This document shows, piece by piece, positions 21,405 through 33,343 of a DNA stretch of 64,000 nucleotides. Positions within the stretch are counted from its first letter, which is position 1. Every line of letters begins with the position of its first letter. The DNA is from Adiantum capillus-veneris (taxonomy: Eukaryota; Streptophyta; Polypodiopsida; Polypodiales; Pteridaceae): NCBI GenBank assembly GCA_014529385.2, contig CM043971.1, positions 94,527,840 through 94,591,839 on the forward strand. The letters are read 5' to 3'. The position numbers and the translations under genes were made by a program. A model generated the notes under the pieces. That model made no database searches and had not been told where the DNA came from. It saw only the letters and a list, made by a program, of their open reading frames with translations.

Positions 21405-22320
21405 CACATTAATGCAAGCATTGGTATGTGCATGCTTTTTACACACACTAATGCTTGCATTAGTATGTGCATGCATTACAAGCACACACTAATGCTTGCA
21501 TTAGTGTGTGCATGCATTATACACACACACTAATGCTTCCATTAGTGTGTGATTGTGCACAAATTAATGTGTTTTCACACACTATTTTGTGCACAATCAC
21601 ACACTAATGCCCGCATTAGTGTGTGCATGCATTACAAGCACACACTAATGCAAGCATGAGTGTGTGCATGCATTATACACACACACACACACACTAATGC
21701 AAGCATTAGTGTGTACATGCATTAGTGTGTTTCCACACACTAATTTGTGCCCAATCACACACTAATGCAAGCGTTAGTGTGTGCATACCTCTCTAGCACA
21801 CACTAATGCTTGCATTAGTGTGTGCTTGTACACAAACTAGTGTGTCTACACACTAATGCATGCACAAGCACACACTATTGTGAGCATTGGTGTGTGAAAA
21901 AATTGCACACACTAATGCTTGCATTAGTGTGTGCTTGTGCACTAATTAGTGTGTGAAAACACACTAATGCATGCACACACACACTAATGCTTGCGTTAGT
22001 GTGTGCTTGTGCACTAATTAGTGTGTGAAAACACACTAATGCATGCACACACACACTAATGCGAGCATTAGTGTGTGCATGTGCTACAAGCACACACTAA
22101 TGCTTGCATTAGTGTGTGTGTGCATGCATTGGTGTGTTTTCACACACTAATTTGTGCATAAGCACACACTAATGTAAGCATTAGTGTGTGCATGCGTTAC
22201 AAGCACACACTAACGCTTGCATTAGTGTGTGCTTGGACATGCATTAGTGTGTTTTCACACTAATGCTTTCCCAAGCACACACTAATGTAAGCATTAGTGT
22301 GCATGCGTTACAAGCATACC
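21405..22320. repeat. Array of CACTAATGC/GCATTAGTG palindromes
   Basis: About 900 bp made almost wholly of 26-30-bp imperfect palindromes of the form ACACACTAATGC-TTGCATTAGTGTGT. They are joined by spacers such as GTGCATGCATTA and GTGTTTTCACAC. ACTAATG occurs roughly eighteen times, with a similar number of its complement. A longer 72-bp period is visible at 21929-22062 (GTGTGCTTGTGCACTAATTA repeated at 22001). No gene fits. It lies between the two CACTA genes, in the leader of the plus-strand one. Confidence 0.9.
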
Positions 22321-22544
22321 AAAACATACCTCCATGTGGGTGTGCGATGATATTGATTGAGACCCCAATGGTCACCGAGAAGCCCAACGGTAGATTAAGG
22401 GCCAACACACACACACACTAGATTAATCTCTTTTCCACACACTAACGCACAAACACAATGGAATAATTAGAAGCACACACACACACACACTCTAAATGGA
22501 TGCAAAAAAAAAAAGCACACAAACCATGTCTTAAATAGGAGATA

Positions 22545-22600
22545 AAAGGAATCCTATGCAAGGAAGAATCCTATACAAGGAGGAATCCTATGCAATAAAG
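22545..22600 (+). repeat. Three 17-18-bp repeats before the second CACTA gene
   Basis: GAATCCTATGCAAGGA, GAATCCTATACAAGGA and GAATCCTATGCAATAA lie in tandem just upstream of the ATG at 22663. Confidence 0.8.
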
Positions 22601-22662
22601 AATCTCACTTTCACTAGAATCCAATGTTAATTAGGGTCCCTTTTTTTGTGAAATTGTAGGAT

Positions 22663-24116
22663 ATGTCATCCTCTTCCACGCTCGGCTATCGAGCCGTAGA
22701 GGACTTTCTCGTCGACGGCCTCTCTTACAAGGACGCTTGTTCCGCTTACTACTCGCAGTCTTCCTCCCACCAACCACAATCATCCTTCAGCTTTCGATGG
22801 TTCCAAGATGCAGTACATGACCCCGAACTCGAGAGGGCATACCGCGCCCAAGCAGAGTGGCTATCCTCGTAGTAGAGTCTTCTAGGGCGGTACACACCCG
22901 CACAGTTGGCTGCCTATGGGCTCTCACCGCTTGCGACACCGGGCTCCTGCACTCCCTACATGCAGAGTGTGCCTCCCACAGCGCCTCCCTCCACCTTACC
23001 CTCGACTTTTCCGTCACCCGAACCTCCCTCCACCTTGCATTCGCAGCGATCCACGCCCGCACCCTCGAGTTATCCGTCGCCTACACCACCCAACGGTTCT
23101 GGCTCGGGCCAGCGCTCTTCACGTGGCCAACGCTCTTCCCGTAGTGGTGGCTCAGGCTCTCCTCGAGGTAGTGGCTCATGCTGCTTTGGTGGTGGAGGGA
23201 GCAGTGCTACATATTCACCTCCTCTTACACCCCGACCTCCTCACTCACCCCTTGGAGCTCCACATGAGGATGAGGACCGCGATGCGCCCGCCCCGGACGC
23301 TCGTGGCTACTACTATTATATACATCGAGGGGGGAGGTGGATCTAGGTTCCTCTTTGGGGAGGACATTTTGAGGGCACCTTAACCAGCTGATCCACTCGA
23401 CATACCAAGATTGCTTTAAATCTTTCAAAGATCAGGACCCAGCCGACTTGATGTACATTCACACGACATTGCTCATGCGGTTCCCTAATCCGGAAGTGGA
23501 AGAGTTCTCCAGGCAGTGGCTCGAGGAGCACGTCAAAAATTTCTTGAAAAATAAGAAGTCCAGTGTGCGGAGGGCGTCAAAGAGAACATTTGAATCTGAG
23601 GGTCACAACTATCGCCTTGGAAATGTTCACGACGAGGAGTGGGAGAAATCCCAGGGCGAGCTAGAGGATGAGAGAGTGGCAGGTGCTAGGACGCACACTC
23701 GGCAGGTGGAGGCGAGGACGCAGCAAACACCCACGCATTACAGCTCGGGCGAAAAAGTAGCATGGAAAGATAAATTTGTGAGTGCGCGTAATTTCATTTG
23801 AATTGATTTAATTTGTGGTAATAAGGTTAGGTTTGTGATATTTTTTAATTGATATATAGCAAAATATTACTCTGACCCGCCCAAGCCAAGAGATCCAGAG
23901 ACCCACTCCGAATATCAGCTGGATGTATGAAAACAACAAAATCAATCGTGACGAATTTGAAAATGCATGTCGTACACTACAGCCTGTAAGTGTGAACTTT
24001 TTTAAAATATGAGTGCATGTAGAATTATGTATCCATTTGTATTAATTAAAGATTTTGTTGTTTTTTTTCTTTTCCAGAGTCAGGGAATCCCTCGTGAGGT
24101 CCCAGGATCCGAGTAG
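22663..24116 (+). pseudogene. Second CACTA gene (TNP/TnpA-like), spliced, degenerate
   Basis: Position and composition suggest the element's second protein, which in En/Spm binds subterminal repeats. This is inferred; no domain is certain. From 22663 the frame gives MSSSSTLGYRAVEDFLVDG..., two consecutive TAG at 22870-22875, then in the same frame a Pro/Ser-rich region with GGSGSPRGSGSCC to 23346. A frame change precedes a basic, helical part (FSRQWLEEHVKNFLKNKKSS, about 23490-23550) resembling plant CACTA TNP proteins. A donor lies in KDKF|GTGAGT near 23778. The next exon is 23861-23987 (MYENNKINRDEFENACRTLQ, donor GTAAGT) and the last ends at 24116. Stops and the frame change make it a pseudogene. 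Confidence 0.55.
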
Positions 24117-24143
24117 CTCAATCCTCCGAATGTTTTTGGGCCC

Positions 24144-24345
24144 GTCTTCTTTTGGCCACAGTTGTATAGCCCCCATGCATCGCCTATTTGGGCAATTTTG
24201 TAATATCCAATATAATTAAACACTTGATTTTGGTCCAAAGTCTTCTTTTGGCCATAGTTGTATAGCCGCCATGCATCGTCCATTTGGGCAATTTTGTAAT
24301 TAACAATTTCTCCAATATAATTAAACATTTGATTTTGGCCCAAAG
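24144..24345 (+). repeat. 96-bp tandem duplication downstream of the second CACTA gene
   Basis: Copies 24144-24239 and 24240-24345 share GTCTTCTTTTGGCCA, GCCATGCATCG and AATATAATTAAACA. Copy 2 has a short extra AACAATTTCTCC. Confidence 0.9.
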
Positions 24346-24394
24346 TTTTTGTGCAATGAAATTGTTTTTTTTTAATTTATTAAATGTATAGGAA

Positions 24395-24463
24395 AAAAAA
24401 GGCAAATGACCATTTGGATGGGTCCTACCAAGGACCATCCAAATGGTCATCTGCTTTTCTTTT
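24395..24463. repeat. Hairpin next to the CACTA right end
   Basis: Arms 24395-24426 and 24431-24463, loop ACCA, core CAAATGACCATTTGGATGG. It occupies the same place as the 14543-14602 hairpin but has an unrelated sequence. Confidence 0.9.
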
Positions 24464-24473
24464 AAAATACTCA

Positions 24474-24698
24474 CGCGTGCGGTAATTCTTGCTGTAATCT
24501 TTTGTGCGGTAATGCTTGCGGTAACTCCTGCGGAAATAAGCGCGGAAATATAGCCGGGCCGATTACCGCGCGCATTTCTGAAGGACCATTACCACGAGCA
24601 TTGACTCTAGCATTACCGCCTCCAAGATTTTTTGACTTGAACTTTCCTTTGTTTTTGTGCGTCTATCTGAGTGGTAATGTGCTCCAAATGTCATAGTG
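24474..24698. promoter_or_regulatory. Right subterminal repeats and TIR of the CACTA element
   Basis: GTGCGGTAATTC, GTGCGGTAATGC, TGCGGTAACTC, GATTACCGCG, CATTACCACG and GCATTACCGCC, then CTTTCCTTTGTTTTT, ending CATAGTG at 24698. Confidence 0.8.
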
Positions 24699-24701
24699 GC
24701 T

Positions 24702-26111
24702 TTTCGTGTGACAAGTACATAGTTCAGTAGGAGATTCCATGAAACCAAGAGAAACATCTCTTAAATCCTTGTTGCTTAAGAGGGAATTGGGGATAACCGG
24801 TTGTCATCAAATTTAAGCTTCTTTTGGATTTTTGGCAAACTCCCATAGGATTGGTCCCTTGCACACATGTAAGCCTTGCTCTTAACTACCATCTAACTAC
24901 ACTAGATTGTTGTTGCCAAGTTGGTTGCCAAAGCCTTGCAACCACTTTTGTCTGCCTGCTTGCGACCCAAAACATCCTCTACTAGTCGTCATCACTCCAA
25001 CCTCGCTCGCATGATGCCTCCTACAGAGCTTGGTCGCTACCTCTCTTTCATTGCAGACTCCTTTGAAAATGAGTGGCCTTCAATAAAGTGATGGTCGTTG
25101 ATCGTCCATCAAGTGTCAAGGACCATTCAGTTTAAGAGTGAGATCATCCCCAAAAGAAGTAGTGAGTTCTCGCCTTGCTCATTAGTGGTCAGTTGATTGC
25201 CAACCGAGATATATATATATATATATATATAAGTTTCTTTAAACCTGGATCTCTAAAAACCTCACATAAAAACTCCCAAAATTTTATTCCTTAATCCACA
25301 ATTCTTGCAAGACGATAAATTTTTGTTTTTCTTATTTTTAATAAAGAGAAGTAGTCGACAACTAGCTTATTATCTCTATTGAAAATCCTCAAATACGTCA
25401 TTGAAGAGTGCTTCTGAAAACTTTATGCTTATTCCAAAGAAAAACAGAATCAATAGAAAGGCTTTCACTTTCAAAAAAATTGATGACACTAAAGATACTA
25501 GTACTGCTTTGGCATTGGTTTGGCATGGGCTAGTCAATTAAATAATTATTTTCATAATGGAGACTTTTTTCAAATATGTGAAATGGTCAAATGTGCATCA
25601 AATCAAATCACTAGTAGAACTACACTTTGATGGAATACAGCCAAACAACATTATAGACGATCACGGACTTGGTCTCATTTAAAAAGCTATATCTACCCAA
25701 TTTTTTCCACACAATACAAAGCTAAAGGAGGACACCAATGTGATTTAATTAGTTAGGGTAAAAATGAAGATGTGCATGCCTTTAGTGATCGTTTTTAGAA
25801 TTGGCTCATTCAACTACAAGCCAGTGAACATGTTATCTGTAAACAATGAAAGCATAAATACATATCAAGGTAGCACTTTCAATTGGTGTCGAGGTCTCCC
25901 TAATCTCAAAAAATTTTAAAAAAATTAAAAACATCTTAAGTGCATAAGTGAAGGGTGAGATTAGGAAATGAAAATACCCATGCAAATGGAAAGTCAAAAG
26001 ACTTTTTGTGTCCTTGCTCGACATAAGCGTTTCTTATAGCAGGGTCCCAGTATGCTCTAAGGGTATTAGTAGAATTATGAAAATGTTACTTAAATGTGAT
26101 CATGCAATGTT
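24702..26111. other. Degenerate retroelement sequence between CACTA element and LINE 1
   Basis: 24735-24760 continues the repeat relic split by the CACTA element. 25209-25231 is a (TA)n tract. At 25760-25795 the plus strand reads KNEDVHAFSDRF then a stop, faintly like a retroelement gag, followed by more broken frame. Otherwise nothing is recognised. Confidence 0.4.
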
Positions 26112-28095
26112 TTTTTTTTTTAAAAAAAATTCCGAGAAAAAGATCCTTCTATTAGTTACTGAAACCGCCCATAGGACTACAACCACCTCTTCAAGAGAGG
26201 GCTACAACAACCATGGTGGGAGACTCTCCCAATGAAAAAACCCAGAATATGTACAATGGGGCTAAATCAAGAAATCGGGGGAGGGAAGAGCCACACAGGT
26301 GGTCGGTAGTGCCATCGGAGTACTCCCTGGACTATGGTGTAGAATGGCCCAGGGCGCCAGAGTCGAAGGAAAGCCTCCTGGCGCTCCCACATGCAGTCGG
26401 AGGTGCCCTGTAGTCCCTCAAGCTATCCTCTTAGAGTACGAATCAACTCTAGCCAGAAGTCATGAACAGTCTCTGCTGGTGGCACAGGCCGAACCTCAAA
26501 GATGCGGAAACAGCGGGCCCGCCAGATGAACCAGAGTGTCAGTCCGCTGATGAGCCCCCAACACTTCTCTCTCTCACTGCACCACTCCTATGGAGTAAGC
26601 TCTGTAACAGGCTGGAGTGTAGGTCGCCCCTCCTGCATCACAATCATCCTGCTGGTGGAAGATAACTCAAATTGCAGTGCCCGACCCATGAGGGTGGACC
26701 AAGCCGCTGCCTCCCAAGTGTATTGTCGAGCCGTGGAGAGAGCAGGCATCAGCCGAAGAACTCGTAGCCACACCTGCTGGGCTGAGGGACAGTCCCAAAG
26801 ACAGTGACGCTAACTCTCCACCAAGTGGTCACAAGCTGCACATGCGGCCGAGAGACCACTATGCACTAGCCAACTCCCTACTGCTATAGCTGTGTGTGCC
26901 ACCAGCCACTGAAACAAGGTGACTCGCCTCGTCTATCTAGAGTCCCACAACCTCTCCCAAAAGGCTTCCAAGAACTCAACTGTAAGACCCTCCTCCTGCC
27001 AATGAGGTGCTGCAGCGGGGAGGGCCTCTCTCTGTGCTGCCAGTATATGACGTCCTAGTCGAACAGTGTACTGAAAGAACGGGACTCCTGGGTGGTCTGT
27101 AGAAGAGACAGGGTCCCTCCATAGCCACTCACCAGGATCCCACTGTACTCGTGCCAGTGGACAACACTACCAAGCCCACAGCCTCTAGTGTCCAGTCTCA
27201 AGAGCTGCTGGGTCAGGGTCAATGACGCAAGTCCTCCCACACATGCCCACTACTCGGATCCTCTGAAAACAGCACTCTGCTACTTGCAGGGCCTCTACTG
27301 CAACTCGCTGTAGTCGTCCCCCACCCTGAAGCTTAAAGAACAGGGATGGGACAGTCTCTGAGCAGGCCCTGACTGAGATGAGAACCTCCAGTTGTGTGAA
27401 GGCTCCCATCCACCGTGGTGCTACTGGCTCGAGAGGCGTGAGCCACTCAGTTGGAACTGACTCTGTGATGTCCTGACACATGCTCTGCACCTCTCTCATG
27501 CCATGCAGCTGGAGCCCCCGCACCTCCTCTGACAAACCTGTGAACTCTAGCCAGTCACCCAGAGAGCGTGATGGGCCTACTACCATGGGACCCCATGAAA
27601 CATGAGGCCGACTACCAACCAAGTGGCCTCTCTGAGTGCTAATCATGGGGTTCCAGACAAGGGGCTGGCGTAAGCGCTCCTCCGTGCACGTCGGCTGTCT
27701 CTGCTCCAGGCCACGTCGTAAGAGCTCCCAGGATCGAAGCAAGCTCATAGCAAAGCGGTCCTCCAGTCTCCTGCTCAAACCAACTCTGCGCATCTCTTTA
27801 AAGATCCATCTGGTCGAAGGTTGCCAAGGGCCTCCGGACTGAGGCACCCTAGCACTAAGCCGCTGTAGCAAGAACTCCTTCCAGGGCTCCTCGCCTGGAA
27901 GAAGTCCTCTGGCGATGAACTTCCCAAGAAGGGCTCTGCTCTGCTCTACTGTGCTAGATCAATGATCCCAAGCCGTCCCTGTGAACAAGGAAGAGTGATG
28001 ACCTGCCAAGCCACCTTGGCTCGGGAAATCTGAGTGTCAAAGGAAGTTCTTGATCAGCCTCTCTACCTGGCTAATACAAGAACTCGAGAAGATCC
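26112..28095 (-). pseudogene. LINE 1 ORF2 C-terminus (post-RT region and zf-RVT)
   Basis: Continues ORF2 below the copia insertion. 27871-27185 is one open stretch (PWQPSTRWIFKEMRR, HVSWGPMVVGPSRSLGDW, TLFF-like SLFFKLQ) matching the region after RT in plant L1 ORF2. Near 26860-26770 the zf-RVT signature appears as CAACDHLVES then H-x3-C in RHCLWDCPSAQQVWLRVLR. Stops occur around 28000-27900, 27180, 26810 and 26410. The final codons near 26140 are followed by a short tail and the poly-A run. Confidence 0.75.
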
Positions 28096-28100
28096 AGCAG
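28096..28100. other. Target-site duplication AGCAG, low side of copia
   Basis: AGCAG at 28096-28100 equals 33536-33540. Outside both, the LINE 1 RT frame (ATMWYIT...) can be followed from one side to the other. Confidence 0.9.
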
Positions 28101-28292
28101 TGAAGGAGTGCGAGCGGAAGTGCGACGCAAGAGAGAGTGCGAGAAGAAGAGCACGACGATATGGTGAACTCGCTCTACTGTAATGTGTAGAGCATAGTGA
28201 GTTCTTATTAGGTTTTTACAAAAGAATATGTGTACATACCTGGCGGCCCGCCCACTTACCTGGGCGACCACATTGGGCTTTATACCCCAAAA
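28101..28292 (-). repeat. 3' LTR of the copia element
   Basis: On the minus strand it ends ...CACTCCTTCA. Its first bases read TTTTGGGG where the other LTR has TGTTGGGG, so the terminal TG is damaged. AAGTGGGAGG just before it (about 28293-28304) is the likely polypurine tract. Confidence 0.9.
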
Positions 28293-28381
28293 ACCTCCCA
28301 CTTAAAGTCCAATGTGGTACTTTAAGTGTGAGAGAAGCTACTATACAAGCTAATATACAAGAGATGTAGAGAAGTGATGTA

Positions 28382-31300
28382 CTACCCTACACCTAACTGC
28401 TTGCGAAAATGCGCAAAGCTCTCTGAGGGAAGTCCTTTTGTAAGTAGATCAGCAAGATTTTCTGTGGTGTGAACTTTGACAAGCTGAAGTTGCTTATCCT
28501 CGAGCATTTCCCTGATGAAATGATACTTCACATCCACATGCTTTGTCTTTGAGTGATAAACTGGATTGCGAGCCAATTGTATAGCACTTTGACTATCACA
28601 ATATAACACAGGCATCTCTTCTTTGATTCCCAAATCTGTTACTAGTCGATTAAGCCAAATTGATTCTTTGCATGCCTCTGATGCTGCAACATATTCAGCC
28701 TCTGTAGTAGACTGAGTAACACAATCTTGTAATCTAGAACGCCATGATACTGCTCCACCAGCCAATGTAAAGACATACCCTGACGTAGACCTTCGGTTGT
28801 CTAAGTCACCTGCATAATCTGAGTCTGTAAAACCCTTTACACTTAGCTCCTGACTCCCATAGCATATACCCATACTCTTTGTAGCTTTCAGGTATCTCAA
28901 TATTCCTTTCACTGCCTCCCAATGTTTCTTGCCTGGGTTTGACATGTATCGACTTACTACTCCCACTGCAAATGTAATGTCTGGGCGAGTAGCAATCATT
29001 GCATACATCAAACTACCCATTGCAGACGCATATGGAATCTTATCCATTTCAGCCTGTTCTTCCTCAGACACAGGACAATCTTGTTTGCTAAGTTTCACAT
29101 ATGGTGGCAATGGAACACTCAGTGCCTTTCCCTTCTCCATATTGAAACGTTGCAAAACCTTGTCAATATACTCTGTTTGAGATAACCAAATCAACTTCTT
29201 TGATCTGTCTCTCTCAATGCGCATACTAAGTATATGACTTGCCTCACCCATGTCTTTCATGTCAAACGAATTTTGCCATCTTTGACTTCAAAGCTGAAAT
29301 TTCTTCCAAGTGCTTGCCAACAATCAACATGTCATCCACATACAAAATAAGGATCGGCCAACTACCATCCTTAGCCTTCTTTGTATATAGACAGTGATCG
29401 AACTCACTACGTTTGTAGCCTTGAGAAAGCATAAACTTGTGGAATTTATGGTACCATGCCCTCGGTGATTGTTTTAAGCCATAAAGACTCTTTAACAACT
29501 GGCATACCCAATCTTCCTTGCCTTTCTCAACAAAACCTTCTGGCTGCTGCATGTAAATTTCCACATCTAAATCACCATGCAAGAACGCTGTCTTGACATC
29601 CATTTGGTGCAACACAAAATCTAATATGGCAACCAATGCAAGAAAGCATCTCAATGTAGTCATCTTGACCACCGGAGAGAAGACTTCATCAAAGTCAATG
29701 CCTTGTTCTTGCTTAAAGCCCTTGGCAACAAGCCTTGCTTTGTACTTTGGCTGACTATCATGAGCGGTGATCTTATACCTGTAAACCCATTTACAAGGTA
29801 GAGCCTTTTTTCCCTGTGGTAATTTAACTAGCTTCCATGTCTTGTTTTTATGCAGAGCTGTCATCTCTGACTGCATGGCCAATTGCCGATTCCTGGAGTC
29901 CTTCATTTTCACTGCTTCCTTGTAACATGATCTACGCACAATAGGTGGCTCAGGCTCAGCCACAACCTGTGGTTCCACTCTATCCTGTCCTTGCTCCTCT
30001 TGAGCCCTGACATTTTGTCTTGCACGTGCAAGTCCATCTTCTTGGAAGACAACTCTTCTAATCTCCTCAACCCTCTCTGGTTTAGAATGATATTTGGATT
30101 CATTAAAGTGAACATCATTGCTGCGGACAACCTTTCTGGATTCGGGATCCCAAAGTCTGTACCCCATCTCACCAGAATTACCATAGCCTAGAAAGATGCA
30201 CTTTCTACTCTTTGGCTCAGGTTTGTTCCTAAATTACTTTGGAACGTGAGTATATGCCCCAGAGCCAAAGACTCTGAGATGCTTGTATGAGGGCATTTTG
30301 CCTGACCATACCATCTCTGGCACTGAATCCTTCTGCAAAACCTTGCTAGGAGATCTATGTACAAGATGAACAACTGTTGATATAGCTTCAGCCCAAAACC
30401 CATTTGGCAGCTGTGCATTAGACAACATACTTCTGACCTTCTCTTGTATGGTCCTATTCATCCTCTCAGCAACACCATTTTGAGGAGGATTGTAAGGAGC
30501 AGTAAGTTCACGTTTTATACCTTTTGACTCACAAAAGTCCTGAAAGGCCTTTGAAACATACTCTCCACCATTGTCAGTGCGTAAGCATTTAAGCTTCATG
30601 CCACTCTGATTCTCCACAAGTGTCACAAACGTTTTGAAAACACTAAACGCTTCATCCTTGTGCTTGAGAAAGTAAACCCATACTTTCCTCGAGTAATCAT
30701 CTATAAATGTCATAAAGTAAGAAGATCCCCCTAGAGATAGCTTAGGCATAGGTCCACACAAATCACTATGAACAAGTGCCAACTGTGTATCTCTTCTACT
30801 GCTTCTATGCTTATGTGGCTGCTGTGTTTGCTTACCATACAGACAATGTTCACAGAATTCAAAATCATTAAATGAAAAGCCAGGCAAATAACCAGAACGA
30901 GACAAGATTTCCATTCCCTTCTTGGACATATGTCCTAACCGGCTATGCCACAAAGAAACGTTCGGCTGCTCGGTTACATTGATTACATTTTTAGAGACAT
31001 TTGATACATAAATCATGTAAAGTCCTCCAGACTTTACTCCATGTGCTACTGTCATAGAACCCTTGGATATCTTCCACATGTTCTGTCCAAAAGTGGTGAC
31101 GTAGCCAGCATCATCAAGTAAACCTGTGCTGATCAAGCTCTTTGTAATTGCGGGAACATGTCTCACATTCTTCAGCGTGAAAGAAGAGCCATTTTGAAAC
31201 TTCAATTGAACATATCCAACACCTAAGATCTCACATGTCTGCCCAATGCCTAGCCGAACATGATCTTTAGTGGTCACATAAGAGGTAAACCACTCCTTGT

Positions 31301-32285
31301 TTGGAGACACATGAAGTGATGCCCCTGAGTCTATAATCCAGTCACTCAGTGCATTTCCATCAGATGCTGTAAGAAGAGCTGAGTCCATTGTATTCTTCAA
31401 GAAGTAGATGTCTCCTGACACTAGACTGTCATCCTCTGCAACAGTGTTTGTCACATTTATTTCTTGAATCTTCACTGAGGACTTGTTCTTCTCACCATGG
31501 TCTTCAGCTTTCTCTTTGCCTTTTTCTGCTTTCCATTCTCTGCAGTCTCTTTTCATGTGACCCTTCTTGCCACAATGGTAGCATTCTATGTCACTCTTGC
31601 CTTTAGCACTGCGGGACTTGCTACGAGACTGATTCCTCTTTCCACCTTTGTACTTTTCTTTGGTCCTTCCCCTGACAACTAAGGCTGTTCCTTTGCCTTT
31701 GTCCATTGTCTTTCTATTGGTTTCTTCAGTAAGCAGACTTCCTTCTACACCTGCTATGTTCAAACCATCTGGAGGTGCAGAATTACTCAAAGCTGTGAAA
31801 AAAGTGTCCCAACTTTCCGGCAATGTGATCAACAGGAACATAGCTCTAACAGGTTCATCAAACTTGACACCTTGAGCTGACAACTGACTATAGATTGTGT
31901 TGAATTCATTCAGATGATTGGACATAGGTGTCCCTTCTTTCATCTTCAAGTCAACAAGCTTCTTAAGCCAGTATACCTGTGAAGCTGCACTCTGCTTCTC
32001 ATAAAGATCACTCAGCTTTAACCATGCTTGATAAGCCGACATCTCGTCTGCTACATTGAAGTAAACGCTTTCTGCCAAAGTCAGCATAATGGTAGAAAGT
32101 GCCAATTCATCCATTTCGCTCCATTCATCTTCGTCCATATCTTCTGGTTTTATCCCCTTGAGATTTATAGGTTTTATCTGCTTCTTTTGTACCAGCACGT
32201 GCCAAATCTGCTTCTTCCACAATGGGAAATTGGTTCCATCCAGCTTCTTGATATTGTAAAGAGCAGTGTCCTGTGATCCAGCCAT
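28382..32285 (-). pseudogene. Copia gag-protease-integrase-RT-RNase H polyprotein, one stop and one frameshift
   Basis: ATG at 32285. Residues 1-683 of the first part: gag core, CCHC knuckle CYHCGKKGHMKRDC (235-248), protease WIIDSGASLHV (Asp 319), integrase HHCC (H447, H452, C478, C481), and integrase D508, D571 and E607. An in-frame TAA at 30234-30236 follows YTHVPK. The frame continues to 29262 with RT (KWVYRYKI, QMDVKTAFLHGDL, LILYVDDMLI). A one-base shift in the GKHLEEISALKSKMAKF region (about 29262) leads to 29260-28382, RNase H with the catalytic region YVAASEACKESIWL and an intact end. Family: TNT1-like Ty1/copia. Domains and their order match a normal autonomous element. The two lesions leave this copy defective unless they are read through or are sequencing errors. 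Confidence 0.95.
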
Positions 32286-33336
32286 AGCTACGCTTCACAG
32301 TAGTTTACTTTCCTGGGAAAAATTCGGCAGAGTTTCCCTTGTAAACTGACCTCTGAACCAATATCAACCTGTCAAATGAACCAAGAAAGCTTCAGATTCT
32401 GCAGAAATTTTGGCAGAGGCTCCTTTGTAAAATGGCTCTGGTGTACTAAAAACAGACCAAAAAAGAGCTCAAAAAACCACTGTCTCTCTAACACTGTAAG
32501 CTGTGGGTAAACCTGTCCTGCACCTGTACTGTCTCTGACTGCCCTATCACTGTCCTGTAAGCATAGACTGCGACAATGCCTCAACGGCAGTAAAGCAAAG
32601 ATGCAATCCCAACTGTCTAACTCACAGTCAATACATCCTAGCTGCCTATCTAAGGGTGCTCGAGGGATCGCTCCAAGACCTGTATCACTGAAAGGATCTC
32701 AACATTCGAGAATCCCCCAGCTCAATAAAACCTCACTCGACCCTCAGCAAAGGCTGCAGTAAATCTGACAGTACATAGACTTCCCACAAAGTCATACATC
32801 CACAAATTTCCCACTGTATGCTGTAACCGCTGCGGCGGTTGTTTTCTGCGTGACTCACAGCCAGCAAACCCTCAACAGACATACATCATCTCTGACAATA
32901 CATCCCATGTGGAAGTACGTGCAATGTCAGGATGAAATCTGGAATATCAAGCAGCAAACACAAGCTACCTGATGAACTAGTGGATGTCGCCTATAGTCTG
33001 TGTGTAGATGCGCCCGTGTCGTATATGACACGCTTCCAAGAACTGTGAGCCGTCCTTCGATGTGTAGACAGCCACAAATCAACACTCAGGGAGTGTCGAT
33101 ATCCTCCGCACCAACAGTCATAGGCCGAAAACCCCAAATTTGTAGAGTCGGATATGCACCCGCTGAGACCACGTAGTCGAAAATGGCCTGCGCAGAACTT
33201 TGTCGAAGCCGAACGGTGACCGAGATGACCTCAGAATGATTTGGGGCCGTGTCTTTTCCTGTCGAATTTCACTCCAATCTGAGCTGGTGACTCTAGCCTC
33301 CTGCAGTGCTGCCCCGAGCCTCGATCTGAGCTCTGA
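32286..33336 (-). other. Copia leader between primer site and gag
   Basis: About 1.05 kb between the primer-binding site and the ATG at 32285, with no open frame of substance. It is long for a copia leader, and no repeat or palindrome is obvious. Confidence 0.7.
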
Positions 33337-33341
33337 TACCA
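33330..33341 (-). promoter_or_regulatory. Primer-binding site (tRNA-iMet) of the copia element
   Basis: The minus strand reads TGGTATCAGAGC directly after the 5' LTR and two bases, the standard complement of plant initiator Met-tRNA. Confidence 0.9.
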
Positions 33342-33343
33342 AT

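Larger units (their letters stand above)
15989..24698. mobile_element. Complete 8.7-kb CACTA (En/Spm) DNA transposon
   Basis: Left end CACTATGGGAGAATG at 15989 and right end ...AAATGTCATAGTG at 24698 give a 7-bp perfect terminal inverted repeat. The 3-bp duplication GCT (15986-15988 and 24699-24701) is the size CACTA transposases make. Subterminal GCGGTAAT motifs sit inside both ends. It carries a minus-strand TPase gene (Transpos_assoc, tnp2, DUF4218 and DUF4216 regions) and a plus-strand second gene, with a promoter-like region between them. The TPase is deleted and interrupted, so the copy is now non-autonomous. Confidence 0.9.

Noticed and set aside
20991-21492. Open frames on both strands through the CA repeats
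   Set aside because: Cys-Val or Thr-His repeats are produced by (CA)n; no start context or domain.
21405-22320. Possible CRISPR-like array
   Set aside because: Repeats are palindromes without unique spacers of constant length, in a plant transposon; no cas-like genes.
26213-26807. Overlapping plus-strand open frames
   Set aside because: Antisense to the LINE 1 zf-RVT region, which explains their openness and GC content.
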